A stretch of 64,000 nt of DNA from Oceanobacillus sojae (GTDB taxonomy: Bacteria; Bacillota; Bacilli; Bacillales; Amphibacillaceae): the NCBI RefSeq assembly GCF_007991515.1, contig NZ_BJYM01000001.1, positions 124,001-188,000 of the forward strand. The letters are read 5' to 3'. Made by a program: the position numbers and the translations under genes. This document shows positions 34,341-43,594 of this stretch, one piece after another; position 1 is the stretch's first letter; every line of letters starts with the position of its first letter. The notes beneath the pieces were generated by a model. That model ran no database searches. It was not told where the DNA came from and saw only the letters and a program-made list of their open reading frames with translations.

Positions 34341-35582
34341 ATAATCATCTAGAAAATCTTTTTGAAAGCTTGTTCGGGGCTGCTGCTCTTTATCCTTCTC
34401 GCTATTCAAGGAAAGAAATACATTCTTACCATATTTATCTGTCAGTTCTTCCATTGTTTCATACAGCTTTTCTTTCTTTACATTATCGCGGTAGGTAAAC
34501 AAGTCAAGCTGCTCCCCTACTTGCCGCTTTTCTTCTAAATTTTGTAAAGAAACACCTAATAGTCGGACAGGTTCTTCGTTCCAATGTTTTTTTAATAATT
34601 CTTTCGCCACAAAAAGTATATCCTTTTTTTCATCAATATATTTTTGTAATGTTTTGCTGCGTGTAATGGTTTGATGGTTGTGAAAACGAATCATCAGCTG
34701 AACGCTTTTTCCTGCTGCACTCTTTCTTTTTACCCTTTTCGCTACATTTTCAACGAGGTGTTCCAGCAGTTGATGCAGCTCATCCCAATCTGTTGAATCA
34801 TGCGCTAAGGTTTGTGAGCTGCCGATACTTTTAAAGTCATGCACTGCTTCTGGATCAACCGGACGATAGTCTATCCCATTGGCAAGATTCTTTAATCTTT
34901 CTCCATTAACACCTAATAACTGCTTTAAAGAATAAACATCATGTGCAGCCAGATCACCAATCGTATGAATAGATACTTTTTTTAATTTTTCAGCCGTTTT
35001 TGCACCGATCCCGTGCATCTCTTCAATCTGGAGCGGCCATAGCGTCGAAGCCAATTCACGCTTGCGCAAAATTGTTATTCCTAAAGGCTTTCTCATATCT
35101 GAGGCCATTTTTGCCAAAAATTTATTCGGTGCAATGCCAAGACTGCACGGAATATCCAGCTCTTTTAAAATCCTCTGTTGAAGATAGTCGGCAATTTCCA
35201 CAGGAGTACCCAGTTCTTTGGTATCTGTAATATCCAAATATCCTTCATCAATCGAAACTGGCTGGACTAACGGTGTGATCTCAGAAAGCATCTTAAAAAT
35301 AGCCCGGGATGCTTCCCGGTATCTGTCAAAATTAGGACGCATCAATAGTAAATCAGGGCATAGTTTTTTTGCCTGCCAAACCGGCATGGTTGTTTTAACT
35401 CCTTTTGCTCTCGCTTCATAGCTGCTTGTTACAATAATACCTTTGCGTTCTTCCGGATTTCCAGCTATGGCAATCGGCTTTCCTTTTAATTCCGGGTTAT
35501 GCGCCATTTCTACAGATGCATAGAAACAGTTCATATCAATATGAAAGATTACGCGTCCTTTTGAATTTGCAGAATGAGCCAT
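34329..35582 (-). CDS. dinB: DNA polymerase IV (DinB, YqjH-like)
   Basis: Y-family translesion polymerase. 417 residues from the ATG at 35582, which has AGGAG upstream; an upstream in-frame extension lacks a ribosome site. Palm motif FHIDMNCFYASVE (Asp16) and SIDEGYLDIT (Asp112, Glu113) hold the metal-binding acids. Helix-hairpin-helix thumb LQIEEMHGIGAKTAEKL, little-finger domain, and a sliding-clamp-binding motif QLDLF near residue 382. Synteny (yqj block) points to yqjH rather than yqjW. The stop lies inside the shared terminator. No LexA box was recognised upstream. Confidence 0.95.
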   Translation of the reverse strand: MAHSANSKGRVIFHIDMNCFYASVEMAHNPELKGKPIAIAGNPEERKGIIVTSSYEARAKGVKTTMPVWQAKKLCPDLLLMRPNFDRYREASRAIFKMLSEITPLVQPVSIDEGYLDITDTKELGTPVEIADYLQQRILKELDIPCSLGIAPNKFLAKMASDMRKPLGITILRKRELASTLWPLQIEEMHGIGAKTAEKLKKVSIHTIGDLAAHDVYSLKQLLGVNGERLKNLANGIDYRPVDPEAVHDFKSIGSSQTLAHDSTDWDELHQLLEHLVENVAKRVKRKSAAGKSVQLMIRFHNHQTITRSKTLQKYIDEKKDILFVAKELLKKHWNEEPVRLLGVSLQNLEEKRQVGEQLDLFTYRDNVKKEKLYETMEELTDKYGKNVFLSLNSEKDKEQQPRTSFQKDFLDDYKKP

Positions 35583-35612
35583 GTTATCACTCCTATTCTT
35601 ACATTGCAATAA

Positions 35613-35652
35613 AAAGAGAACACACTCCATCATGGAATGCGTTCTCCTCTTT
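35613..35652 (-). terminator. Terminator after the PepT-like gene
   Basis: Imperfect stem AAAGAGAAC...TCCA / TGGA...GTTCTCCTCTTT about 40 bases past the stop at 35693, with a T-rich tail on the minus strand. Confidence 0.65.
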
Positions 35653-35692
35653 GTTTCCGCAGAAAGCCGCTCCAGGAATTGAAGCTTTTATC

Positions 35693-36814
35693 TTATTTTG
35701 CTGCGATTTTAACAATTTCCACAATAAATTCTGTTACTTTTACAAGATCTTCCGTTTTAATCCGCTCATTTGTAGTATGAATTTCTTCATAGCCGACAGC
35801 TAAGTTTACGGTTGGAATACCGTACCCTGCAATCACGTTAGCATCACTGCCGCCGCCGCTTTGTTCTAACTTACTATCTCTGCCGATAGTACGTGCAGCT
35901 TCTCGGGCAACCTCTACAACTTGAGAGCCCTCTTCAAAATGATAGCCTGGATATGCGACAACAACATTCACATCAGCAGATCCACCAAGCTCTTCAGCAG
36001 CCTCTTCAAAAGCTGTTTTCATTTTCTCAACCTGCTTTTCCATCTTCTCAGGCACTAACGAACGTGCTTCTGCTAAAATTTCTACGTGGTCAACCACAAT
36101 ATTCGTCTGCTTTCCGCCCTCAAATCGGCCAATGTTTGCTGTTGTATCCTTATCAATTCGGCCTAATGGCATTTTAGAAATTGCTTTGGATGCAATCGTA
36201 ATGGCAGAAACCCCTTTTTCGGGTTCTAATCCGGCATGAGCAGTTTTTCCAGTAATTGTTGCGTGAATCTTTGCCTGGGTTGGTGCGGCAACGACAATAT
36301 CACCCACATTGCCATTACTATCTAACGCATACCCGTAACGCGCATCCAGCTTAGAAGAATCTAATGCTTTCGCACCCACTAAACCGGATTCCTCACCTAC
36401 TGTAATAATAAATTGAATCTGTCCGTGAGGGATATTATTTTCCTGAAGCACTCTAATCAGCTCAAACATGGCTGCTAAGCCTGCTTTATCATCCGCTCCA
36501 AGGATTGTATCTCCTTCAGAAGAAATAACTCCATCTTTAATAATTGGACGTATGCTCTTGCCTGGAACAACTGTGTCCATATGAGAAGTAAAATAAATTG
36601 CGTCAGCTGCCTCTTTGGTTGCCGGCAATGTACAAATTAAATTTCCTGCGCCATGGCCGGTTTGCTCTTTTGAATTATCTTCTTCCACCTGGACACCTAA
36701 AGCCTCAAATTTTTTGGTTAAAATCGATGCTATTTCTCTTTCAAACCCTGTTTCAGAGTCCACCTGAATAAGCTCTAAAAATTCATTAACTAATCTTTGT
36801 TCATTCACACTCAT
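35693..36814 (-). CDS. yqjE: M20-family peptidase, PepT-like (YqjE)
   Basis: Zinc aminopeptidase related to tripeptidase T; peptide substrate not established. 373 residues with metal and catalytic residues in FTSHMDTVVPG (His78, Asp80), GADDKAG (Asp108) and TVGEESGLVGAKA (Glu141, Glu142), a dimerisation domain (about 180-290), and a final ligand His in YEEIHTTNERI. No signal peptide. The position between dinB and yqjA agrees with B. subtilis yqjE. Followed by a terminator. Confidence 0.9.
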   Translation of the reverse strand: MSVNEQRLVNEFLELIQVDSETGFEREIASILTKKFEALGVQVEEDNSKEQTGHGAGNLICTLPATKEAADAIYFTSHMDTVVPGKSIRPIIKDGVISSEGDTILGADDKAGLAAMFELIRVLQENNIPHGQIQFIITVGEESGLVGAKALDSSKLDARYGYALDSNGNVGDIVVAAPTQAKIHATITGKTAHAGLEPEKGVSAITIASKAISKMPLGRIDKDTTANIGRFEGGKQTNIVVDHVEILAEARSLVPEKMEKQVEKMKTAFEEAAEELGGSADVNVVVAYPGYHFEEGSQVVEVAREAARTIGRDSKLEQSGGGSDANVIAGYGIPTVNLAVGYEEIHTTNERIKTEDLVKVTEFIVEIVKIAAK

Positions 36815-36947
36815 ATTTGTAACCTCCTATCCAATAGGCTACTATATTTTTTAAGTTTTTTACAGTAGAAAGCCTTAAATTGGCAGTCTTTGTATGCAAA
36901 ATAGGCAGAATGATAAAGAATGTTTCTGGAAAAGTTATATTATTAAC

Positions 36948-36976
36948 TTGTCTCATCAACAAATTCGCGTTAGAAT
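36948..36976 (+). promoter_or_regulatory. Putative sigma-A promoter of the Prli42 gene
   Basis: TTGTCT (36948-36953), 17-base spacer, TAGAAT (36971-36976), 38 bases before the ATG. Confidence 0.5.
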
Positions 36977-37014
36977 AACGATAGATGATATCGGATGATG
37001 AAGGAGGATTTTTC

Positions 37015-37125
37015 ATGGCAGCAAAACAATCTAAACGCGCACGCCGCAATAAAATTATCGTATATTTCATGGTCGCTCTTATGGTTATTTCAGCCATTAC
37101 AGCTGGATTAGCAGCATTTGTCTAA
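37015..37125 (+). CDS. Prli42-type stressosome-associated miniprotein
   Basis: 36-residue ORF: basic N-terminus MAAKQSKRARRNK followed by a single membrane helix (IIVYFMVALMVISAITAGLA). AAGGAGGA ribosome site, its own promoter, and a terminator whose first arm starts within the stop codon. In Listeria, Prli42 anchors the stressosome at the membrane through such a basic-helix miniprotein, and homologues are widespread in Bacillales. Identification is by size, architecture and genomic style. Confidence 0.78.
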   Translation: MAAKQSKRARRNKIIVYFMVALMVISAITAGLAAFV

Positions 37126-37174
37126 AAAATTCTGTACAGAAATTTATTTCATTAATTTCTGTACAGAATTTTTT
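37124..37174. terminator. Bidirectional terminator between the Prli42 gene and yqjA
   Basis: Perfect 21-bp stem (AAAAAATTCTGTACAGAAAT... and its complement) with a short loop and T-runs on both sides. Confidence 0.88.
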
Positions 37175-37212
37175 ATAATCAGCTCCATATGTAACGATAG
37201 AAAAGAAAACCT

Positions 37213-38196
37213 TTAATTAATTTTAATTTTTCTTTTCTTCCAATGTGATACATCGCTTTTCTTAAATTTATTTTTTATAATTAAGTACTCTTCTATTTCA
37301 TGCAGTAATTGAAATAAATGCGCTCTTGTTTCAAACTCTTCCCGCGTTTCGGGTAAATCCTCTGCGTGGAATTCTCTTTTTAGTTCCTTCAATTCCTCTA
37401 AAAAGGTAATAGCTGTATTCCCGGGATGGACAGCTTTGGACAAACGTTCAAAAAAACCTGCAATTTTAATCGCAATGGCATCTGTTTTCGGTAAATGCGT
37501 TACTAGAGGAAGCATTTTCTTCAAAAGTTCAAATTGTCTTTCCCTCATTTTAAAATAATTATAATAAGTATGCTCATTTCGCAGCAGATGATTATCTCTA
37601 TCCCGAATGACTAATTGTTTTGCTTCAACAAGTATGTCCTCTGTAACTGCAATTTCATTTCCTTGCCACATTTCATTTTCATCCCGAATATACAGGGAAT
37701 ATTCATATAAAATATGACTGAAATTACTTTCTAATCGAATTTGCAGCTTCTTTAATTTATTTTCTAAGCTGGGCATATAAAGGTTCAACAGCAGCCCTGT
37801 TCCGAGCCCAATTGTAATAAGAACAAACTGCTCTCCTATCAAAGAAAGCGTCACATGTCCAGATCCGTACAGATTCAGCATGACAACAGAACTGGAGGCA
37901 ATACCGGGAGTCGCCTTCAACGCAACAGTTGCAGGGATAAATAATAGAAGCAGTATAAATATAGAGATTGCATGATAGCCAATTATTTCAAAAATAATAC
38001 ACGAAAAAACAACGGCTGAAGCACATGCAACAAACCGTTGCCAGGCACTTAAAAATGAAGATTTTCTTGATGGCTGTATACATAGAATTGTTAGAATTCC
38101 TGCTGAAATAAAATTTGAAAGACCGACCCATTGCGCCAGCGATATAGCGACCGGAGTTCCAATAGCAGTTTTTAAGGTGCGATATCCAATTTTCAC
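37213..38196 (-). CDS. yqjA: Aromatic acid exporter family protein YqjA
   Basis: Membrane protein of the aromatic acid exporter/FUSC-like family (ArAE_1); transport substrate unproven. 327 residues with six hydrophobic segments in the first 145 residues (for example SNFISAGILTILCIQPS and YHAISIFILLLLFIPATVAL), then a charged cytosolic C-terminal domain rich in Lys/Glu. It uses a GTG start, with GGAGG 11 bases upstream. Single gene convergent with the Prli42 gene. The symbol follows synteny with B. subtilis yqjA. Confidence 0.85.
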   Translation of the reverse strand: MKIGYRTLKTAIGTPVAISLAQWVGLSNFISAGILTILCIQPSRKSSFLSAWQRFVACASAVVFSCIIFEIIGYHAISIFILLLLFIPATVALKATPGIASSSVVMLNLYGSGHVTLSLIGEQFVLITIGLGTGLLLNLYMPSLENKLKKLQIRLESNFSHILYEYSLYIRDENEMWQGNEIAVTEDILVEAKQLVIRDRDNHLLRNEHTYYNYFKMRERQFELLKKMLPLVTHLPKTDAIAIKIAGFFERLSKAVHPGNTAITFLEELKELKREFHAEDLPETREEFETRAHLFQLLHEIEEYLIIKNKFKKSDVSHWKKRKIKIN

Positions 38197-38242
38197 CCTT
38201 TAAGAACCTCCTGCGGTATTTTCCTGTAAGCAAAGCAAAGAA

Positions 38243-38260
38243 GGCTGCCAAATGACAGCC
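38243..38260 (-). terminator. Short hairpin after brxB
   Basis: Stem GGCTG(C)CA / TG(A)CAGCC with a downstream CTTCTTTGCTTT tract on the minus strand, 13 bases past the brxB stop. Confidence 0.45.
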
Positions 38261-38272
38261 CCTCTTAATTCC

Positions 38273-38704
38273 TTACACTTCTTCACAATATTGATCAAAC
38301 AGATTTTGAAGTTTAGCGGAAACATCCATTGCACTATGTCCTTCAATCTGATTTCGCTCTACCATTGCAAGAATTTTTCCATCCTTAAGTAATGCGAAAC
38401 TTGGTGAAGATGGTGCATATCCTTCAAAATAAGTTCTTGCCTGCTCTGTCGCTTCCTGATCCTGACCAGCGAATACGGTCACTAAATGATCCGGACGCTT
38501 ATCATAATGAATCGCATTCCCTGCCGCTGGACGTGCTACACCGCCTGCACAACCACAGGTTGAATTAACCATCACAAGTGTTGTACCTTCACGGGAAAGT
38601 GCTGCATCCACCTCTTCTGCGGTGCGTGCTTCTTCATATCCTGCTTCCGTTATATCTGTTCTGGCAACTTTAACTACATCCTGCATAAATAAATCGAAAT
38701 CCAT
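38273..38704 (-). CDS. brxB: Bacilliredoxin BrxB (YqiW)
   Basis: Thiol-disulfide reductase that removes bacillithiol from S-bacillithiolated proteins. 143 residues of the UPF0403/BrxA-BrxB family. The diagnostic CGC active site is seen in [15 protein letters not shown] (about residues 50-64), on a thioredoxin-like fold. Implies that the organism makes bacillithiol (inference). Located next to the bkd operon as in B. subtilis yqiW. Likely monocistronic. Confidence 0.93.
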   Translation of the reverse strand: MDFDLFMQDVVKVARTDITEAGYEEARTAEEVDAALSREGTTLVMVNSTCGCAGGVARPAAGNAIHYDKRPDHLVTVFAGQDQEATEQARTYFEGYAPSSPSFALLKDGKILAMVERNQIEGHSAMDVSAKLQNLFDQYCEEV

Positions 38705-38788
38705 TGTACTCCACCCTTTTGCTTAAAATATATTTATAGCTTATCAGCTAGTCATTAAAAATTCAATCTATTGGCTTTTGTTCTGTTA

Positions 38789-38840
38789 GAGGATGCTCAA
38801 AAAGCTCAATAAAAATGACACGGTGAACTTTTTGAACATA
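38789..38840. repeat. GTTCAAAAA-type repeat, short copy, inverted orientation
   Basis: 52-bp unit beginning AGGATGCTCAAAAAGCTCAA and ending CTTTTTGAACATA. Its complement reads CACCGTGTCATTTTTATT between the ends, nearly identical to the interior of the 30786 copy. It lies 8 bases past the bkdB stop and may double as that operon's 3' hairpin. Confidence 0.75.
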
Positions 38841-38848
38841 CACGGTTA

Positions 38849-40120
38849 TTAATAAAGGGTTATGGAAGATTCATTCATACCTTCAAGAATTTCTTTTACA
38901 CGGGCTAAAAATCTTCCGCATACTAATCCGTCTAAAATACGATGATCCAAGGAAAGTGATAAATTCACCATATCACGGGCTGCAAACATATCATCAATAA
39001 TGACAGGACGTTTTACAATTGATTCTACCTGTAAAATTGCCGCCTGCGGAGAATTAATAACTCCCATCGAGGAGATGGATCCAAAGGAGCCTGTATTATT
39101 TACAGTAAATGTACCTCCCTGCATATCCTCGGGAGATAGTTTACCTTGACGAGCTTTTGTTGCCAATGTTGTAATATCACGGGCAATTGCTTTTATTGTT
39201 TTTTCATCTGCATGCTTAATCACAGGAACAAACAATTCTTTATCCTTGGCTACTGCAATGGATAAATGAATATCTTTTTTCTGAATGATCTTATCTCCCG
39301 CCCACATGCTGTTTAATTCAGGATATTCCTTTAAGCCTTGAGCAACAGCCTTTACAAAAAATGCAAAAGGTGTCAAAGAAAAGCCCTCCTGATTTTTAAA
39401 TGGTTCCTTTACACGATTACGGTATTTTACTAAGTCAGTAACATCTGCCTCTACCTGCATCCAGGCATGAGGGATTTCATGCTTTGACCTAACCATATTT
39501 TCGGCAATCACTTTCCGGACGCCCTTCACAGGGATTTCAATATCTCCTGCCGAGCTTCGTATGCTTTCTTTTGATGCGGATGGTGTTTCTTTCGCAGGAG
39601 CTGTTCCTATTTTTTTCTCTTGGGAAGGCTTTGCCTGTTCTTGAGATACACCCCTATTTTCAATACTCTTCTCGACATCTTTTCTGGTAATTCTTCCTCC
39701 CTTACCTGTTCCTTCAATACTATCTAGGTCAATATTATGTTCCTGAGATAAACGTAATACAGCAGGAGAATATCTTTTTTTCATTGAGCTGTCTTTACTG
39801 CCTGCTTCTTTCTCAGCTTTGTCATCTTCCGTATTCGATTCTTTTTCGTTTGTTACTCCCGGGCCTTCTAAAGAAGCCTCTTCTGTTTCTATATAGCAGA
39901 TTAGAGTACCAACCTCTACTGTTTCTCCTTCTTCCACTACAAGTTCTGTTATTGTTCCTGTATAGGAGGAGGGAACTTCTGCATTTACTTTATCAGTCAT
40001 TACTTCAGCAATAGGATCGTATTTATTTACTTGGTCTCCGACAGAAATAAGCCAAGAACTGACTGTCCCCTCTGTTACACTCTCACCAAGCTGAGGCATA
40101 GTAATTTTTTCAACACTCAT
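38849..40120 (-). CDS. bkdB: Branched-chain 2-oxo acid dehydrogenase E2 (dihydrolipoyl acyltransferase)
   Basis: Core acyltransferase that moves the branched acyl group from lipoate to CoA. 423 residues: lipoyl domain with the lipoylated Lys44 (VMTDKVNAEVP), a flexible acidic/Ala-Pro linker, E1/E3-binding domain (SPAVLRLSQEHNIDLDSIEGTG, about 117-138), second linker, and catalytic domain (about 195-423) ending in LSLDHRILDG with the catalytic His. Last gene of bcd-buk-lpdV-bkdAA-bkdAB-bkdB, 14 bases after bkdAB. Confidence 0.95.
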   Translation of the reverse strand: MSVEKITMPQLGESVTEGTVSSWLISVGDQVNKYDPIAEVMTDKVNAEVPSSYTGTITELVVEEGETVEVGTLICYIETEEASLEGPGVTNEKESNTEDDKAEKEAGSKDSSMKKRYSPAVLRLSQEHNIDLDSIEGTGKGGRITRKDVEKSIENRGVSQEQAKPSQEKKIGTAPAKETPSASKESIRSSAGDIEIPVKGVRKVIAENMVRSKHEIPHAWMQVEADVTDLVKYRNRVKEPFKNQEGFSLTPFAFFVKAVAQGLKEYPELNSMWAGDKIIQKKDIHLSIAVAKDKELFVPVIKHADEKTIKAIARDITTLATKARQGKLSPEDMQGGTFTVNNTGSFGSISSMGVINSPQAAILQVESIVKRPVIIDDMFAARDMVNLSLSLDHRILDGLVCGRFLARVKEILEGMNESSITLY

Positions 40121-40134
40121 AATTCTACCTCCAA

Positions 40135-41118
40135 TTAATATTCCGCAAGGTCACGCATTGCTTTTTCTACTTTATCGGGGTTTAGCATAAAATATTTTTC
40201 CATAGTCGGTGCATAAGGCATCGCCGGCACGTCGGGGCCAGCCAGACGCTTAATCGGAGAATCTAAATCAAATAAGCAGTTTTCCGAAATAATTGCTGCA
40301 ACTTCACTCATCACGCTGCCTTCTTTGTTATCTTCCGTCACAAGGAGAACCTTTCCTGTTTTGCTCGCTGCTTCTATAATTGCTTTTTGATCCAGCGGAT
40401 ATACCGTACGTAAGTCAAGAATATGTGCTTCTATTCCATCTGCCGCTAATCTTTCAGCAGCCTGCAATGCAAAATGTACACATAATCCATAAGTAATTAC
40501 AGTAATATCCTCGCCTTCTCTTTTTACATCTGCTTTACCAATCGGAAGGACATAATCATCCTCAGGTACCTCTTCCTTCAACAAACGATAAGCACGCTTA
40601 TGCTCAAAAAATAATACAGGATCATTATCCCGGATAGCTGCTTTCAGCAAACCTTTAGCATCATACGGACTTGAGGGCATAACAATTTTTAATCCTGGTT
40701 GATTTGCAAACAGCGCTTCTACAGATTGAGAGTGGTACAAAGCGCCATGCACGCCGCCCCCATATGGAGCCCGAATCGTGATAGGACAATTCCAATCATT
40801 ATTAGAGCGATAACGGATTTTTGCAGCTTCGGAAACAATTTGATTTACTGCCGGCATGATAAAATCAGCAAATTGCATCTCTGCAACCGGGCGTTTTCCG
40901 TACATTGCTGCACCAATGGCAACACCCGCAATAGCAGACTCTGCCAGCGGTGTATCTAATACGCGGTCTTCCCCAAAAGTATCATAAAGTCCATGCGTTG
41001 CTTTAAACACGCCGCCCTTTTTACCTACATCCTCACCAAGAATAAATACATTCTCATCTTTTTGCATCTCTTCTTTTAGAGCAGCTGTAATTGCTTGTAT
41101 ATAAGACATAACAGGCAT
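40135..41118 (-). CDS. bkdAB: Branched-chain 2-oxo acid dehydrogenase E1 beta subunit
   Basis: Beta subunit of the thiamine-diphosphate E1 that decarboxylates 2-oxo acids of Leu, Ile and Val. 327 residues, transketolase pyrimidine-binding domain (LGEDVGKKGGVFKAT and the conserved Glu in TPLAESAIAGVAIGAA) and a C-terminal transketolase domain (about 200-320). The ATG at 41118 lies within the SD-adjacent region GGAGGGG at the end of bkdAA, with a 3-base gap between genes. The alternative ATG at 41109 is too far from the site. Confidence 0.95.
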   Translation of the reverse strand: MPVMSYIQAITAALKEEMQKDENVFILGEDVGKKGGVFKATHGLYDTFGEDRVLDTPLAESAIAGVAIGAAMYGKRPVAEMQFADFIMPAVNQIVSEAAKIRYRSNNDWNCPITIRAPYGGGVHGALYHSQSVEALFANQPGLKIVMPSSPYDAKGLLKAAIRDNDPVLFFEHKRAYRLLKEEVPEDDYVLPIGKADVKREGEDITVITYGLCVHFALQAAERLAADGIEAHILDLRTVYPLDQKAIIEAASKTGKVLLVTEDNKEGSVMSEVAAIISENCLFDLDSPIKRLAGPDVPAMPYAPTMEKYFMLNPDKVEKAMRDLAEY

Positions 41119-41121
41119 TGA

Positions 41122-42126
41122 TTATTCCCCTCCTTCGTCCAATTCCTCATAAACATACTTCAATGTATCCTCTGGAGCAGCATATGGAGCTTTTTCTGCA
41201 TAATCTGTCGCTTCATTCACAAGCTCGTTAAGGCGCTCATGAATTTCTTTTTCTTTTGCATCATCTATAATATTCTTTTCTTTTAATTTTTCAGCAAATG
41301 TAATAATGGAATCCTTCTCTTTCGCTTTCTTCACCTCATCCTGTTCTCGATAAACACGATCATCATCATCACTGGAGTGTGCGGTGAAGCGATAGGTTAC
41401 TGCTTCAATCAATGTCGGACCTTCCCCGCTAACTGCTCTTTCTCTTGCTTCTTTGACTGCTTGATAAACAGCAATAGGATCATTTCCGTCCACAGTAACT
41501 CCCGGCATTCCATAAGATGATGCTCTTTGAGAAACAGTTTCACTGGCTACTTGACGATCATAAGGCACAGAAATAGCATACTTATTATTTTCAACCATTG
41601 TAATAACTGGAAGCTTATGCACACCTGCAAAGTTTAACCCTTCATGAAAATCTCCTTGGTTGGAGGAACCCTCTCCCAATGTAACAAACGTTGCAATATC
41701 TTTTTTATCCATTTTGCTGGCTAATGCTACACCAACGGCATGTGGAACTTGAGTTGTTACTGGAGATGAACCGGTCAGAATACGATTTTTCTTTTGACCA
41801 AAGTGACCCGGCATTTGACGTCCTGCTGAATTTGGATCCTCTGCTTTTGCAAATGCAAATAACATTAAATCTTTTACAGTCATTCCAAAGGCTAAAACGA
41901 CTCCTAAATCTCTATAATACGGAGCTGTATAATCAACAGAACGGTCCAATGCAAAAGCTGCTCCGACCTGTGCTGCTTCCTGCCCTTGACAGGAAACCAC
42001 AAATGGTATTTTTCCTGAACGGTTTAAAAGCCACATTCTTTCATCTATCTTTCTTGCTAACAGCATCATTTCAAACATTTCGACAGCCATCTCGTTGCTT
42101 ACATTTTCCCAAGATGTTTGTTTCAT
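41122..42126 (-). CDS. bkdAA: Branched-chain 2-oxo acid dehydrogenase E1 alpha subunit
   Basis: Alpha subunit of E1, binding thiamine diphosphate and Mg. 334 residues from the ATG at 42126, preceded by AAGGAGGG; an upstream in-frame start has no ribosome site. The TPP motif reads GEGSSNQGDFHEGLNFAGVH to ENNKYAISVP (about residues 155-190), and the phosphorylation-loop-like RFTAHSSDDDDRVYR follows (about 255-270). It lies 46 bases after lpdV. Confidence 0.95.
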   Translation of the reverse strand: MKQTSWENVSNEMAVEMFEMMLLARKIDERMWLLNRSGKIPFVVSCQGQEAAQVGAAFALDRSVDYTAPYYRDLGVVLAFGMTVKDLMLFAFAKAEDPNSAGRQMPGHFGQKKNRILTGSSPVTTQVPHAVGVALASKMDKKDIATFVTLGEGSSNQGDFHEGLNFAGVHKLPVITMVENNKYAISVPYDRQVASETVSQRASSYGMPGVTVDGNDPIAVYQAVKEARERAVSGEGPTLIEAVTYRFTAHSSDDDDRVYREQDEVKKAKEKDSIITFAEKLKEKNIIDDAKEKEIHERLNELVNEATDYAEKAPYAAPEDTLKYVYEELDEGGE

Positions 42127-42172
42127 ATTATTTCCCTCCTTCAGCCATTTCACAGCATTAAATGGTATTCAT

Positions 42173-43594
42173 TTATCCATGAATCTGTTTTTCGTCAACT
42201 GCCAGAGCTGCTTCACCGATAACCTCTGATAAGGATGGATGCGGATGAATTGTCTGGCTGATTTCCCATGCAGTTGCGTCTAATACTTTTGCCAATCCCG
42301 CTTCAGATATCATATCTGTTACATGCGGACCAATCATATGAACTCCCAATAAATCCTGTGTTTTTTTATCTGTAATTATTTTTACAAAGCCGTCTGTTTC
42401 ACCATAAACCAGCGCTTTACCAACAGCTTTAAAAGGAAATTTTCCGATAACAAGCTCATAACCTTCTTCTTTTGCCTGTTTTTCTGTCAGGCCGACCCTT
42501 GCTGCTTCCGGGTTTGCATAAATACAACTTGATACTGTATTATAATCTATTTTTTGTGGGTTTTCATCTGCAATATGCTCGACAGCAATAATGCCTTCAT
42601 GAGAAGCCACATGGGCAAGCTGCATACCACCGATTACATCACCAATAGCATAGATATGTGATTCCTTTGTCTGGTAAAAATCATTTGTATCGATGACATG
42701 ATTCGAGATTTGGATATCCGTATTTTCAATCCCGATATTTTCGATATTTGCTTTTCTTCCAACAGATACAAGCATTTTGTCAGCGTTAAATTGTTCTGTC
42801 TTATCATTAATCAATGCTTTTATTGATATATTATTATTTTTTTCTAATGTATCTGCCTGAACATTAGCACCCGTTACAATTTTCACGCCTCTTTTTTTCA
42901 ATTGCTTCTCCATCTCTTTTGCCACATCTTTATCCTCAGTCGGCAGAATTTGCTTTTGGTATTCCAATACAGTTACATCTACTCCGAAATCATTCAGCAT
43001 GGATGCCCACTCTATGCCGATAACTCCACCGCCTACAATGAGCATAGATTCTGGAAGTTTTTCCATTTCCAGCGCTTCATTGGAGCTGATAACAAGTTCA
43101 CCATCAAAATCCAGTCCAGGCAAGGTATTTGGCTCCGAACCGGTTGCAATCAAAACGTTTTTGGGAATTAACATATCGTTTTCATTGCCATTCTCATATT
43201 CAACAGAGATAGTACCAGGCATTGGTGAAAAAATACTTGGTCCTAAGATACGGCCAAATCCCTGATAGACATCTACCTTTCCTTTTTTCATCAGCCCCTG
43301 GACGCCTTTGTGCAGTTGATCAACAATTGCTTTTTTTCTTTGCTGTACCTTGATAAAGTTTAAGACTGGCTTATTCACCTCAACGCCAAATTTATCAGCA
43401 TTTCTGGTTTGCTGATAAATTTCTGCACTGCGGAGCAATGCTTTAGAAGGAATGCAGCCTCTATGTAAACACGTTCCCCCTAATTCAGCCTTTTCAACGA
43501 TTGCTACTTTCATTTTTAACTGACTCGCACGGATAGCAGCAACATAACCGCCTGTTCCGCCGCCTAAAATGACTAAATCATACTCTGCAGCCAT
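42173..43594 (-). CDS. lpdV: Dihydrolipoyl dehydrogenase E3 of the BCKDH complex
   Basis: FAD enzyme that reoxidises dihydrolipoamide with NAD. 473 residues: N-terminal FAD fold GGGTGGYVAAIRA (about 11-23), redox disulfide Cys42/Cys47 in GGTCLHRGCIPSK, NAD fold GGGVIGIEWASML, and the dimer domain ending with the catalytic HPHPSLSE. The gene begins on the base after the buk stop, with its GGAGG site inside buk. Called LpdV rather than the pyruvate-complex PdhD because of its place in the bkd operon. Confidence 0.94.
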   Translation of the reverse strand: MAAEYDLVILGGGTGGYVAAIRASQLKMKVAIVEKAELGGTCLHRGCIPSKALLRSAEIYQQTRNADKFGVEVNKPVLNFIKVQQRKKAIVDQLHKGVQGLMKKGKVDVYQGFGRILGPSIFSPMPGTISVEYENGNENDMLIPKNVLIATGSEPNTLPGLDFDGELVISSNEALEMEKLPESMLIVGGGVIGIEWASMLNDFGVDVTVLEYQKQILPTEDKDVAKEMEKQLKKRGVKIVTGANVQADTLEKNNNISIKALINDKTEQFNADKMLVSVGRKANIENIGIENTDIQISNHVIDTNDFYQTKESHIYAIGDVIGGMQLAHVASHEGIIAVEHIADENPQKIDYNTVSSCIYANPEAARVGLTEKQAKEEGYELVIGKFPFKAVGKALVYGETDGFVKIITDKKTQDLLGVHMIGPHVTDMISEAGLAKVLDATAWEISQTIHPHPSLSEVIGEAALAVDEKQIHG

